From Bifidobacterium canis (GTDB lineage: Bacteria > Actinomycetota > Actinomycetes > Actinomycetales > Bifidobacteriaceae), in contig NZ_WNLP01000001.1 in assembly GCF_009727065.1 (NCBI RefSeq), positions 248,001 to 312,000 on the forward strand: a DNA stretch of 64,000 bases, in the 5' to 3' direction. A program made the position numbers and the translations under genes. Numbering within the stretch: position 1 is the stretch's first letter; every line of letters starts with the position of its first letter. Positions 38,712 through 46,407 of the stretch are shown one piece after another. The notes under the pieces were generated by a model. It had not been told where the DNA came from. It saw only the letters and a program-made list of their open reading frames with translations, and ran no database searches.

Positions 38712-39131
38712 ATGCCCAGTATGGCGATTGAATATACGGAAGACAAACGATTCACTCCGGAGCAGGTGCAGCGGCTGTTCGCTTCGGCCGGCTGGGATTC
38801 CGCACGCTACCCGGAACGGGTGTGGCGCGCGCTGATGGGCAGCGACACCGTGGTGAGCGCATGGGACGGCGACCAGCTGGCTGGTCTGGCGCGCGCGATC
38901 GACGACGGCGAGATGCTCGCCTACATCCACTGGGTGATCGTCGACCCCGACTATCGAGGCCGGCACGTCGGCGCGCAACTGGTGGAACATATGAAGGCGA
39001 AATACCGTGACTACATGTTCCTCGAAGTGATGCCGGAGGAGAGCAAGAACGCGCCGTTCTACCAGCGTCTCGGATTCACGCTGATGGAAGACGGCCGCGC
39101 CATGCAGATCGTGCACGCCGAGAACAACTAG
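38712..39131 (+). CDS. GNAT family N-acetyltransferase
   Basis: Acetyl-CoA-dependent acyltransferase of about 139 residues. The core motif A is WVIVDPDYRGRHVGAQLVEH, giving the R/Q-x-x-G-x-G/A loop as RGRHVG, followed by the motif B region FLEVMPEESKNAPFYQRLGF. The start is uncertain: ATG at 38712 and ATG at 38721 are three codons apart and neither has a strong ribosome site. The substrate cannot be read. It may be read through from the DUF2975 operon, 80 bases away. Confidence 0.82.
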   Translation: MPSMAIEYTEDKRFTPEQVQRLFASAGWDSARYPERVWRALMGSDTVVSAWDGDQLAGLARAIDDGEMLAYIHWVIVDPDYRGRHVGAQLVEHMKAKYRDYMFLEVMPEESKNAPFYQRLGFTLMEDGRAMQIVHAENN

Positions 39132-39144
39132 AAGCACATGTCAA

Positions 39145-39194
39145 TATGCGAAGAGCCGGCATATATGGTTTCACATATGCCGGCTCTTCGCATA
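39145..39194. terminator. bidirectional terminator between GNAT and esterase genes
   Basis: A 20-bp perfect stem, TATGCGAAGAGCCGGCATAT at 39145-39164 with its complement at 39175-39194 and a 10-base loop, between convergent genes. Confidence 0.85.
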
Positions 39195-39211
39195 AGCAGT
39201 GATTCCAGTAA

Positions 39212-40294
39212 TCAGCTGGCGATGTTGTATGAGAAATCGCGGATCTGCTGCAACACACGCTGGCTTTCCGGCAGCCACGTCATGCCCACCGAGAACACAT
39301 GGCCGAGCGTTTGCGTCTTCGGCACGGTGAAATCGTGCAGTTCGAAATCACGATCATGCACCGCCAGCGCGGTCGCCAACTGCAACGTTTGCGCTTGAAT
39401 GAAATCGTCGCTGCTCGTCACCAGATACAGCGGCGGAATATCTGCCACATGACGCATCAGCGAATCAGGATTCAAGTAGGGGAGCGCATCGTCGAGGTCA
39501 GTGAAGAACGCGTCTCCGAGCATCTGCGTAAGCAGTTCGCGGGCTGAACTCTCATCGGAGTCAGAGACTTGCGGGGAGAGATTGTAGACTCCAGAGACGA
39601 GCGCGCCACCGGCGAAATTCAGTCCGGACACTTCGCCGATCTGGAACGCGCGTGCAGCGTTCTCGCTGTTCTCTATGGCGAGCGCCAGCAATGCCAGGCA
39701 AGCGCCTGCGGAATCTCCGGTGATGAAAATATCGGTCGGACTGAGCGGAAACTCGCTCAGATGATCGCGAATCCAACACAACGCCGCCTCGATGTCGGCG
39801 AGCTGGCCAAGCAGATTCGTCTGCGGTGCCGGACGGTAGTTCAACGAAAACACGCCGAATCCTTGCGCCGCCAGATGCGTGTTGAAGTTGCGGTTGAGCT
39901 CCTTGTAGCCGTAGCAGAACCCGCCGCCGTGAATGTCGATGTACACCGGCGTTGTTTTGCCGCCGCGCACAACGGCGTCGTTCGGCAGATACACGTCGAG
40001 CAGATGCCCGCGAACCTGATTCTCGCCATAGCCGCCGTCCGGCAGATACGCGATGTCGGTATGCGCTTGCACTTCCTCGGGATCCTGCCAATGCAGAGCG
40101 CGCGGGTAGTCGAAGATCGCGCCATCGGTGCGGCTGCGGTGAATGCGCTCCGCGTGCTCGGCATCAGCCAAGTGCAGGTCGCCGTCGATCTGCGTCCAAT
40201 ACGTCGCCAGATCGATGACCGCGTTCTGGTACTCCGGAGTCTCCGGGTCGAACGGTACTGCGGGAATGCGATTGCGCTCATATCTGTTCATCAT
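39212..40294 (-). CDS. alpha/beta hydrolase, HSL-type carboxylesterase
   Basis: Cytosolic esterase of 360 residues in the hormone-sensitive lipase family. The oxyanion motif is YIDIHGGGFCYGYKELNRNF (HGGG), the nucleophile elbow is IFITGDSAGACLALLALAIE (GDSAG), the acid is in LYLVTSSDDFIQ, and the histidine is in KTQTLGHVFSVGM. ATG at 40294 is preceded by AAGGAATGGAGC; a second ATG follows directly. The first 70 residues are not part of the fold. Natural substrate unknown; short acyl esters are typical for the family. Confidence 0.88.
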   Translation of the reverse strand: MMNRYERNRIPAVPFDPETPEYQNAVIDLATYWTQIDGDLHLADAEHAERIHRSRTDGAIFDYPRALHWQDPEEVQAHTDIAYLPDGGYGENQVRGHLLDVYLPNDAVVRGGKTTPVYIDIHGGGFCYGYKELNRNFNTHLAAQGFGVFSLNYRPAPQTNLLGQLADIEAALCWIRDHLSEFPLSPTDIFITGDSAGACLALLALAIENSENAARAFQIGEVSGLNFAGGALVSGVYNLSPQVSDSDESSARELLTQMLGDAFFTDLDDALPYLNPDSLMRHVADIPPLYLVTSSDDFIQAQTLQLATALAVHDRDFELHDFTVPKTQTLGHVFSVGMTWLPESQRVLQQIRDFSYNIAS

Positions 40295-40348
40295 GCTCCA
40301 TTCCTTGCGACGCATCGTGTGCGTCAACAAAAGTATGCATATTATGAC

Positions 40349-40385
40349 GATGGCGGGAGCCTATAGAAATATGACTCCCGCCATC
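40349..40385 (-). terminator. uraA terminator
   Basis: GATGGCGGGAG at 40349-40359 pairs with 40375-40385 around a 15-base loop. It lies between the uraA stop and the esterase start, both minus strand. Confidence 0.7.
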
Positions 40386-40429
40386 ACTGTACTATCAAGT
40401 GCTTTGTGCCGCCTGACAGTACTCATATA

Positions 40430-41788
40430 TCACTGCTTGGCATTCGGATTATTAACTGGTTCGTCGAGATTCTCGAACTTCTTCTCCTCGGCGTTGAGCG
40501 GCGGCGCCTCTTTGACGACGGTGCCGGTGGCACGGCCGATCGCTTTGAGTCCGTGGTAGAGCACGAGCACGACGATGGAGCCGATGGCGATGCCGTTGAA
40601 CTGCACGCCGCTGATGGAGAACTGGAAGTTCGCGATGCCGATGATCATGACGACCGAAGCGGTCATGATGTTGATGGGCTTGCTGAAATCGACCTTGTTG
40701 TCAACCCAGATCTGCACGCCGATCATGCCGATCATGCCGTACAGCAGCACGGTAACGCCGCCGAGCACGCCAGCCGGGATGGAATTGACCACCTGACCGA
40801 ACTTCGGGCACAGCGACAACAGGAACGCGAAGCCGGCGGCGCACCAATACGCTGCGGTGGAGTATACCTTGGTGGCGGCCATGACGCCGATGTTCTCACC
40901 GTAGGTGGTGGTGCCGGAGCCGCCGCCGAAACCGGCGATCGTGGTGCCCAAGCCGTCGGCGATCAATGCGGTGCCGATCTGGTTGTCGTAGTCGTGGCCG
41001 GTCATCTGGGCGACGGACTTGACGTGGCCGACGTTTTCCGCGATAAGCACGAGTACCACCGGCAGGAACATCGGCAGAATAGAGAAGTCGACCTGTGGGG
41101 TGTGGAACTTCGGGAAGCCAACCCATGCAGCCTGTTCAATGGCAGAGAAGTCCACTTGGCCGCGGATGCAGGCGTAGGCGTAGCCGATGAGCACGCCGAT
41201 CAGAATGTTGAGACGACCGATAAGACCCTTGAACAGCACTGCGATCAGCAGCACTGCGACGAGTGTGACGATGGCGGTGTCGGGAGCGGCCTGGAAGTTG
41301 GTCCACACCGTTGGCGCAAGGTTGAAGCCGATGATGGCGACGATGGCGCCGTTGACGACCGGAGGCATGATGCGGTCGATCCACACCGCGCCCGCCCATT
41401 GCACTATGAAGCCGATGATCGCCAGAAGCAGGCCCGTGCACATGATGCCGAAGCTGGCGACGGCGATGCCCTTACCGGCGCTGGCGACGGCGGCGATAGG
41501 CGCGATGAAGCCAAAGCTCGAACCGAGGTACGAGGGAAGCATGTTCTTGTTGATGAGCAGGAACAGCGCCGTGGAGAACGCTGTGAAGAACAGCGTGGTC
41601 GAAGGATCAAAATGGGTGAGAATCGGGACCAGGAACGTGGCTCCGAACATGGCGACCACATGCTGTGCACCGATCTCCGCGGTACGCGGCCAAGTCAGTC
41701 GCTCCTTCGGCTCGACGATCTCGCCCGGTTTAAGTGTTTTCCCGTCCCCATGGAGAGTCCATGTGAACATGCTTCGTACAGATGTCAC
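40430..41788 (-). CDS. uraA: uracil permease (NCS2 family)
   Basis: Proton-coupled nucleobase symporter, 452 residues, 12-14 membrane segments. The NCS2 signature loops are visible: GAQHVVAMFGATFLVPIL at the start of helix 1 (QHVxAMFGAT is typical of uracil/xanthine permeases), then LIAENVGHVKSVAQMTG with the substrate-binding Glu, and GFGGGSGTTTYGENIGVMAA with the second Glu. The GTTTYGENIG form marks the uracil branch. GTG at 41788 has GAGGAAAAC before it. Confidence 0.92.
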   Translation of the reverse strand: MTSVRSMFTWTLHGDGKTLKPGEIVEPKERLTWPRTAEIGAQHVVAMFGATFLVPILTHFDPSTTLFFTAFSTALFLLINKNMLPSYLGSSFGFIAPIAAVASAGKGIAVASFGIMCTGLLLAIIGFIVQWAGAVWIDRIMPPVVNGAIVAIIGFNLAPTVWTNFQAAPDTAIVTLVAVLLIAVLFKGLIGRLNILIGVLIGYAYACIRGQVDFSAIEQAAWVGFPKFHTPQVDFSILPMFLPVVLVLIAENVGHVKSVAQMTGHDYDNQIGTALIADGLGTTIAGFGGGSGTTTYGENIGVMAATKVYSTAAYWCAAGFAFLLSLCPKFGQVVNSIPAGVLGGVTVLLYGMIGMIGVQIWVDNKVDFSKPINIMTASVVMIIGIANFQFSISGVQFNGIAIGSIVVLVLYHGLKAIGRATGTVVKEAPPLNAEEKKFENLDEPVNNPNAKQ

Positions 41789-41997
41789 GTTTTCCTCGCT
41801 GTCTCTTCTTCAAATTTCGTGGCCAAGACAGCTTATTGCCATTGACCGAATCATATTGTAGTGACGTAGGGGAACCAATGGCTTGGCAGCTTAGAATTCT
41901 TGTGCTGCTCACGCGGAATTGTCACGAAACGTGCACATGAAGTACCGGAAAGAAATAGTACTTGGAAAAATACGTGGATTTTTCTTGAGTGCAGGGA

Positions 41998-42047
41998 ATA
42001 AATATGCCGGCGGACTTCCGTTTTTGGAAGCCCGCCGGCATATTTAT
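41998..42047 (-). terminator. terminator after the YeiH gene
   Basis: A 16-bp outer stem containing TATGCCGGCGG/CCGCCGGCATA, one mismatch, then an inner 5-bp stem CTTCC/GGAAG with a GTTTTT loop. It lies 23 bases after the stop of the YeiH-type gene. Confidence 0.8.
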
Positions 42048-42070
42048 AAACTTATGCTCGATAGATTTAT

Positions 42071-43198
42071 TTAGAAGAAGGCAACGGCGAGACCATAGCA
42101 GATCGCAACCAGGATGATCGAAGAGATCAGGCTGGCGATGAACGGCTTGATGCCCGTCTTGGCGATCGCCTTGAAGTTCACGTTGATGCCAAGCGCGGCC
42201 ATGGCCATGCCGAGGAAGATCTTCGCGACGTCGTTACCGAGCACGCTCACGAACTGTGCGCTGGACGGGATGGCGGTCAGCAGCAGCGTTCCGATAGCGG
42301 CCGTGGCAATGAAGCCAAGCATGAACCACGGGAAGGCGACCTTACGCTTGCCGCCGACCTCGGTGACCTCGCTGTGGCGCTTATCCCACCAAATGGCGAC
42401 GATGATCGACACGAAGACGAGCATGAGCACACGGGAGAGCTTCATGATGTTCGCCATCGTAGCGGCGTCCACAACACCCTGCTGTGCGGCGAGGGCCGCG
42501 TTGTTCAGACCATCACCTGCGGCAACGGCGTGCGCGATCTCGTGCAGCGAGCCGCCTGCGATGAAGCCTTCCTGTGCCTGGTTGAGACCGAAGGCCGGCA
42601 GAATGGCGATCTCAAGCAATGCGAAGATCGTGCCCATGATGGCGACGATCGCGATGGCGGTGACTTCGTCGTTCTCCTTTTCGCTTTCGCGCTTCGGGGA
42701 AACCTTGATGGAACCGGAGACGCCCATGACCGCGGCCGCGCCGCAGACGCCGGTACCACAGGAGACGAGGATGGCCATAAGCGGGTCGACGCCCATCAAG
42801 CGGCAGATGCCGTAGGTGATGAGAATCGTGACGGTCACGACGAGCGCAGCCAATGGCAGGCACTTCGCACCGGTGGTGAACAGCAGCTCGAGGTTGAGCT
42901 TGAAGCCGAGCAGAATGATGCCGAAACGCAAGAACTTGTTTGCGATGAGTCCCGCGGCATCCTTGACGCCGGCTTGACGAACCGGATCGTCTTTCGTGTA
43001 CCATGCACGGATCGGGAATTGCACGACCATGCCGATGAGCAGCGCGATGATCAGCGCGCCGAGAATCTTGAGACCATCGAACTGTGCCGCCCACATGCCG
43101 ATCAGCGTGGCGATCAGGGTGACGATGGCAATCAACAACATCTGTTTGGTGGCAATTCTCTTGCCCCATTTCATACAGAATTCTTTCATGGCTCTCAT
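42071..43198 (-). CDS. YeiH/UPF0324 family putative sulfate exporter
   Basis: Integral membrane protein of about 375 residues with around ten hydrophobic helices. Family segments: GALIIALLIGMVVQFPIRAW, AGLIANKFLRFGIILLGFKL, LVSCGTGVCGAAAVMGVSG (the CGxSxCGAAAV-type motif) and GGSLHEIAHAVAAG. The C-terminal KIFLGMAMAALGINVNFKAI is also typical. The annotation of family members as sulfate exporters rests on little direct evidence. ATG at 43198 is preceded by CAGGGCAAATGTATT, a modest site; an internal Met three codons later is also possible. Confidence 0.86.
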   Translation of the reverse strand: MRAMKEFCMKWGKRIATKQMLLIAIVTLIATLIGMWAAQFDGLKILGALIIALLIGMVVQFPIRAWYTKDDPVRQAGVKDAAGLIANKFLRFGIILLGFKLNLELLFTTGAKCLPLAALVVTVTILITYGICRLMGVDPLMAILVSCGTGVCGAAAVMGVSGSIKVSPKRESEKENDEVTAIAIVAIMGTIFALLEIAILPAFGLNQAQEGFIAGGSLHEIAHAVAAGDGLNNAALAAQQGVVDAATMANIMKLSRVLMLVFVSIIVAIWWDKRHSEVTEVGGKRKVAFPWFMLGFIATAAIGTLLLTAIPSSAQFVSVLGNDVAKIFLGMAMAALGINVNFKAIAKTGIKPFIASLISSIILVAICYGLAVAFF

Positions 43199-43408
43199 AA
43201 TACATTTGCCCTGTACATGAGATTTAAATTTCATTAATTGATACACTTTTTGTGAAAACCGTGTGAAATAAAGGGCTCTTGGAGCATGGTTCGCAGCGTG
43301 TCATGAAAATCTAGTAGCCACCCGTCGCTACACTAAGATAGTTTGCGCACAGCGCTTGAACAGGCTGCCTATTCCGACTGCCTACGTTTTTACAGATGAA
43401 AGGCCATC

Positions 43409-45397
43409 GTGCCCGATACAACTATTGCAATGACTTCTTTGGATGACGATATGAATGACGCCGATTCCGTATATGAGGAACCGGCCTTGACTTTTGCGCA
43501 GCTCGGTGTTCCCGGCCCCTTGGTGCAGATGCTCGCCGCGGACGGCAAGAAAACCGCGTTCCCCATTCAGCAAGACACGTTGCCGGATTCCCTGTCTGGC
43601 CGAGACGTGCTCGGACGTGGGCAGACGGGCTCCGGCAAAACGCTCGCTTTCGGACTGCCTCTCGTCGCACGACTTTCACAGATGGATCGTGCCGATGATC
43701 GCGAGTTTGCACGCGATCTCAAAGCGTTGAAGAAATCCCGCGTGGTCAGGCGCAAGGTATCGGCGAACATGCCGCATCCGCGTGCATTGGTGTTGGCTCC
43801 GACCCGTGAACTCGCCAATCAGATCAGTGACGTGTTGGCTCCGCTCGCCGAGGTGTATGGCATGGCCACGACCACCGTGTATGGTGGCGTGAAATATGAT
43901 CGTCAGTTCCGCGATCTCGATGAGGGCGCCGACATTGTGGTGGCGTGCCCGGGGCGTCTTGAAGATCTGATCGAACAGCAGGCGCTGACGCTTGCCGACG
44001 TGCGCGTCGTCGTGCTCGATGAAGCTGATGAGATGGCCGACATGGGGTTCCTGCCGCCTATCAAGCGTATTCTCACGCAGATAAGCCCGACGGCACAGCA
44101 TATGCTGTTCTCGGCGACGCTTGACCACGGCGTTGACACCGTGGTCACGGAGTTCCTGCATGACCCGAAAGTGCACAGCGTCGATGAAGTCACGTCGAAC
44201 GTGGATTCGATGACGCATCATCTGTTCATGGTGCCGCGCAGCGAGAAAATGGCGGTGGTTCGTGAACTCGCCAGCGGGCAGGGGAGACGCATCCTGTTCA
44301 CCCGCACGAAATTCCAAGCGAAGAAATTGGCGCATTCGTTGACGCAGAGCGGTATTCCCGCCGCGGAACTGCACGGCAACCTGAGCCAGAATCAGCGTGA
44401 CCGCAATCTGCAGGCATTCGAATCCGGTTCGGTGAACGTGCTGGTCGCCACCGACGTTGCGGCACGAGGCATCGATGTGAGCAATGTGCAGCTCGTCATC
44501 CAGGTGGATCCACCGGAAGATCCGAAATCATTCACACACCGTTCCGGCCGTACCGCACGAGCAGGTCAATCTGGTGATGTCGTCACATTGATGACTCGGG
44601 ATCAGAAGCGCAAAGTGCGGTATCTGCTCAAAGACGTCGGCTTGAAACTCAAGCCGATAGAGGTGTCGGTGGACTCTCCCCAGGTGCAGGAGCTGGTCGG
44701 TGAGAAAGCCGAGCCGGTGTATGGGTGGGAGCTACCTGAACTCGAACGTAAGCAGCAGAGCAGAAAACAGCGTAATAAGCGTGATGGGCGCCGTGACCGT
44801 GGCGGTAATCGCCGTGGAGAAGAGAACGGCAACCGTAAGCGAGGGAATCGTTCCGAGGCGAAGAATCACAAGCCGTCGAAGCGCGAACGCGAACTGCAGC
44901 GTGAACAGCAGGAGTTCGCAGAGGCGTTCCTCGGCAATCTCACGAGTGTCCGCCCGTCTGATGATGAGCGTAGCGAGCGCGATGACCGCAAGGGCAGGAA
45001 ACATGAGAAGCGCCGTCATGAAGCCGATAATCGTCCACGTAACCGCGAAGAGCGCCGCAAAGCGCGGTTCGGGGAGCACTACAGCGAGGAATATGAACCC
45101 AGAAAAAGTCGGCGCAAGCATGCCCATCGCGAAGATGGTGCGGGCAAACGCCGTTCCGAGCAGCGCGGAAGCAAACGAATTCATCGCGATGAAAACCGTG
45201 TGATTCGCGATGAGCGCGACGAATCCGTGAAACGTCACGAACGGCGTATGGAAGCGCGTAAGAACGCCGGTGTCACCGGTGGCAAGCGTAAAGGAAAGAA
45301 TGGAAGGCGTACCGACAATCCGTTCCGTGCGTCGCGTGGTAATCGTTCCGGTGCGCGTAACGGGCACGGCGGCCGTGGAGGTCGCGGCCGCCGCTAA
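43409..45397 (+). CDS. DEAD/DEAH-box RNA helicase
   Basis: ATP-dependent RNA helicase of 662 residues. The Q motif is LTFAQLGVPGPLVQML to FPIQQDTLP, motif I GRGQTGSGKTLAFGLPLV, Ia ALVLAPTRELANQI, II VVLDEADEMADMGF, III MLFSATL, V VLVATDVAARGIDVSN, VI HRSGRTARAGQSGD. The helicase core ends near residue 435. The last 220 residues are an extremely Arg/Lys/Glu/Asn-rich tail of low complexity, likely an RNA-binding or condensate-forming region. GTG start with GAAAGGCCATC upstream. The stop is only 9 bases from the stop of the convergent SDR gene. Confidence 0.94.
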   Translation: MPDTTIAMTSLDDDMNDADSVYEEPALTFAQLGVPGPLVQMLAADGKKTAFPIQQDTLPDSLSGRDVLGRGQTGSGKTLAFGLPLVARLSQMDRADDREFARDLKALKKSRVVRRKVSANMPHPRALVLAPTRELANQISDVLAPLAEVYGMATTTVYGGVKYDRQFRDLDEGADIVVACPGRLEDLIEQQALTLADVRVVVLDEADEMADMGFLPPIKRILTQISPTAQHMLFSATLDHGVDTVVTEFLHDPKVHSVDEVTSNVDSMTHHLFMVPRSEKMAVVRELASGQGRRILFTRTKFQAKKLAHSLTQSGIPAAELHGNLSQNQRDRNLQAFESGSVNVLVATDVAARGIDVSNVQLVIQVDPPEDPKSFTHRSGRTARAGQSGDVVTLMTRDQKRKVRYLLKDVGLKLKPIEVSVDSPQVQELVGEKAEPVYGWELPELERKQQSRKQRNKRDGRRDRGGNRRGEENGNRKRGNRSEAKNHKPSKRERELQREQQEFAEAFLGNLTSVRPSDDERSERDDRKGRKHEKRRHEADNRPRNREERRKARFGEHYSEEYEPRKSRRKHAHREDGAGKRRSEQRGSKRIHRDENRVIRDERDESVKRHERRMEARKNAGVTGGKRKGKNGRRTDNPFRASRGNRSGARNGHGGRGGRGRR

Positions 45398-45406
45398 CCC
45401 CTCTTG

Positions 45407-46198
45407 TTACTTGCGTTGTTTGACCGGGTCGCCGCCGTTCATGACGGCGGCGCAGGCTGCGGCGAGCCGGTCGGGCACGAAACGCGCGGCAAACGCGGCG
45501 CTCTTCGAGAACGCGCCGGCATAGGCCAACACAGCGCGCGCGTTCATCTTGCGGTAGGCGAATCCGGCAACGGCGCGTGGAGTAGCCGGTTTGGTCATCG
45601 TGAAGAAGTTCTTGCCGTGCATGTTCGCCGCCTTCTCGAAGCCAGTGCTGGTCGGCCCCGGGCACACGCAGGTGACGGAGACGCCAGTGCCACGCAGTTC
45701 ATAGGCAATGGCTTCGCTCAACGATCTCACGAACGCCTTCGACGCGTAATACATCGCCATGTATGGCCCCGGAATCGTCGAGGCGATCGAAGAGATGTTC
45801 AGAATATGGCCGTTGTGCCGTTGCACCATGTCGGCGCCGAACAAGCGGGTGAGTTCGGCAAGCGCGCACATGTTGACCTGCATCATCGAACGCAGTTTCT
45901 CGGTATCCGCTCGCATATAGGAGTTCCAATCGGCGAATCCAGCATTGTTGACCAAGTAGTCGACGATGATCCCGTGCTCGTGCGCATACCTGTGCAGTTT
46001 GCTCGCCGCCTGAGGATCCGACAGGTCAAGCACAACTGATCTGACGTGCACGTGGAATTCCCTTTCCAGCTGCTGCTGCAACACTGCAAGCTCGTCGGCA
46101 TTGCGCGCGGTGAGCAGCAGATTATGGTCATCTCTGGCGAACAACATCGCCAGTTCTCGCCCCAAACCTCCGGTCGCTCCTGTGATCAGTGCAGTCAT
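45407..46198 (-). CDS. short-chain dehydrogenase/reductase
   Basis: NAD(P)-dependent oxidoreductase of 263 residues. The cofactor-binding TGATGGLGRELAMLFARDD (TGxxxGxG), NNAGFADW (NNAG) and the catalytic pair in MYYASKAFVRSLSEAIAYEL (Y-x3-K), with Ser in ILNISSIASTIPGPYM, are all present. The C-terminal part is rich in alanine and resembles classical SDRs acting on acyl chains or hydroxysteroids, but the substrate cannot be read. ATG at 46198 is preceded by GAAGGAGCGAAT. Confidence 0.9.
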   Translation of the reverse strand: MTALITGATGGLGRELAMLFARDDHNLLLTARNADELAVLQQQLEREFHVHVRSVVLDLSDPQAASKLHRYAHEHGIIVDYLVNNAGFADWNSYMRADTEKLRSMMQVNMCALAELTRLFGADMVQRHNGHILNISSIASTIPGPYMAMYYASKAFVRSLSEAIAYELRGTGVSVTCVCPGPTSTGFEKAANMHGKNFFTMTKPATPRAVAGFAYRKMNARAVLAYAGAFSKSAAFAARFVPDRLAAACAAVMNGGDPVKQRK

Positions 46199-46407
46199 AT
46201 TCGCTCCTTCGATCTGCAAAATCAACCTGTGCCACTATGCGAACACTGAACATGTGGTCGCATCGTTTCCTCTCACATTAACCAGCATGCCGCGTGTTGC
46301 GCATGATATTCAGCCAGACGGTGATGCTCAGCGGTGTTGCGGGAATGCAAACGCCGTTCCGGTGTTTGGATAAGGCGCAAGAGTTATGAGATGGAAGGAG
46401 CGTGAAC

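Noticed and set aside
40406..41845. Plus-strand open frame of nearly 480 codons opposite uraA
   Set aside because: Charged, low-complexity translation; uraA on the minus strand has all NCS2 motifs.
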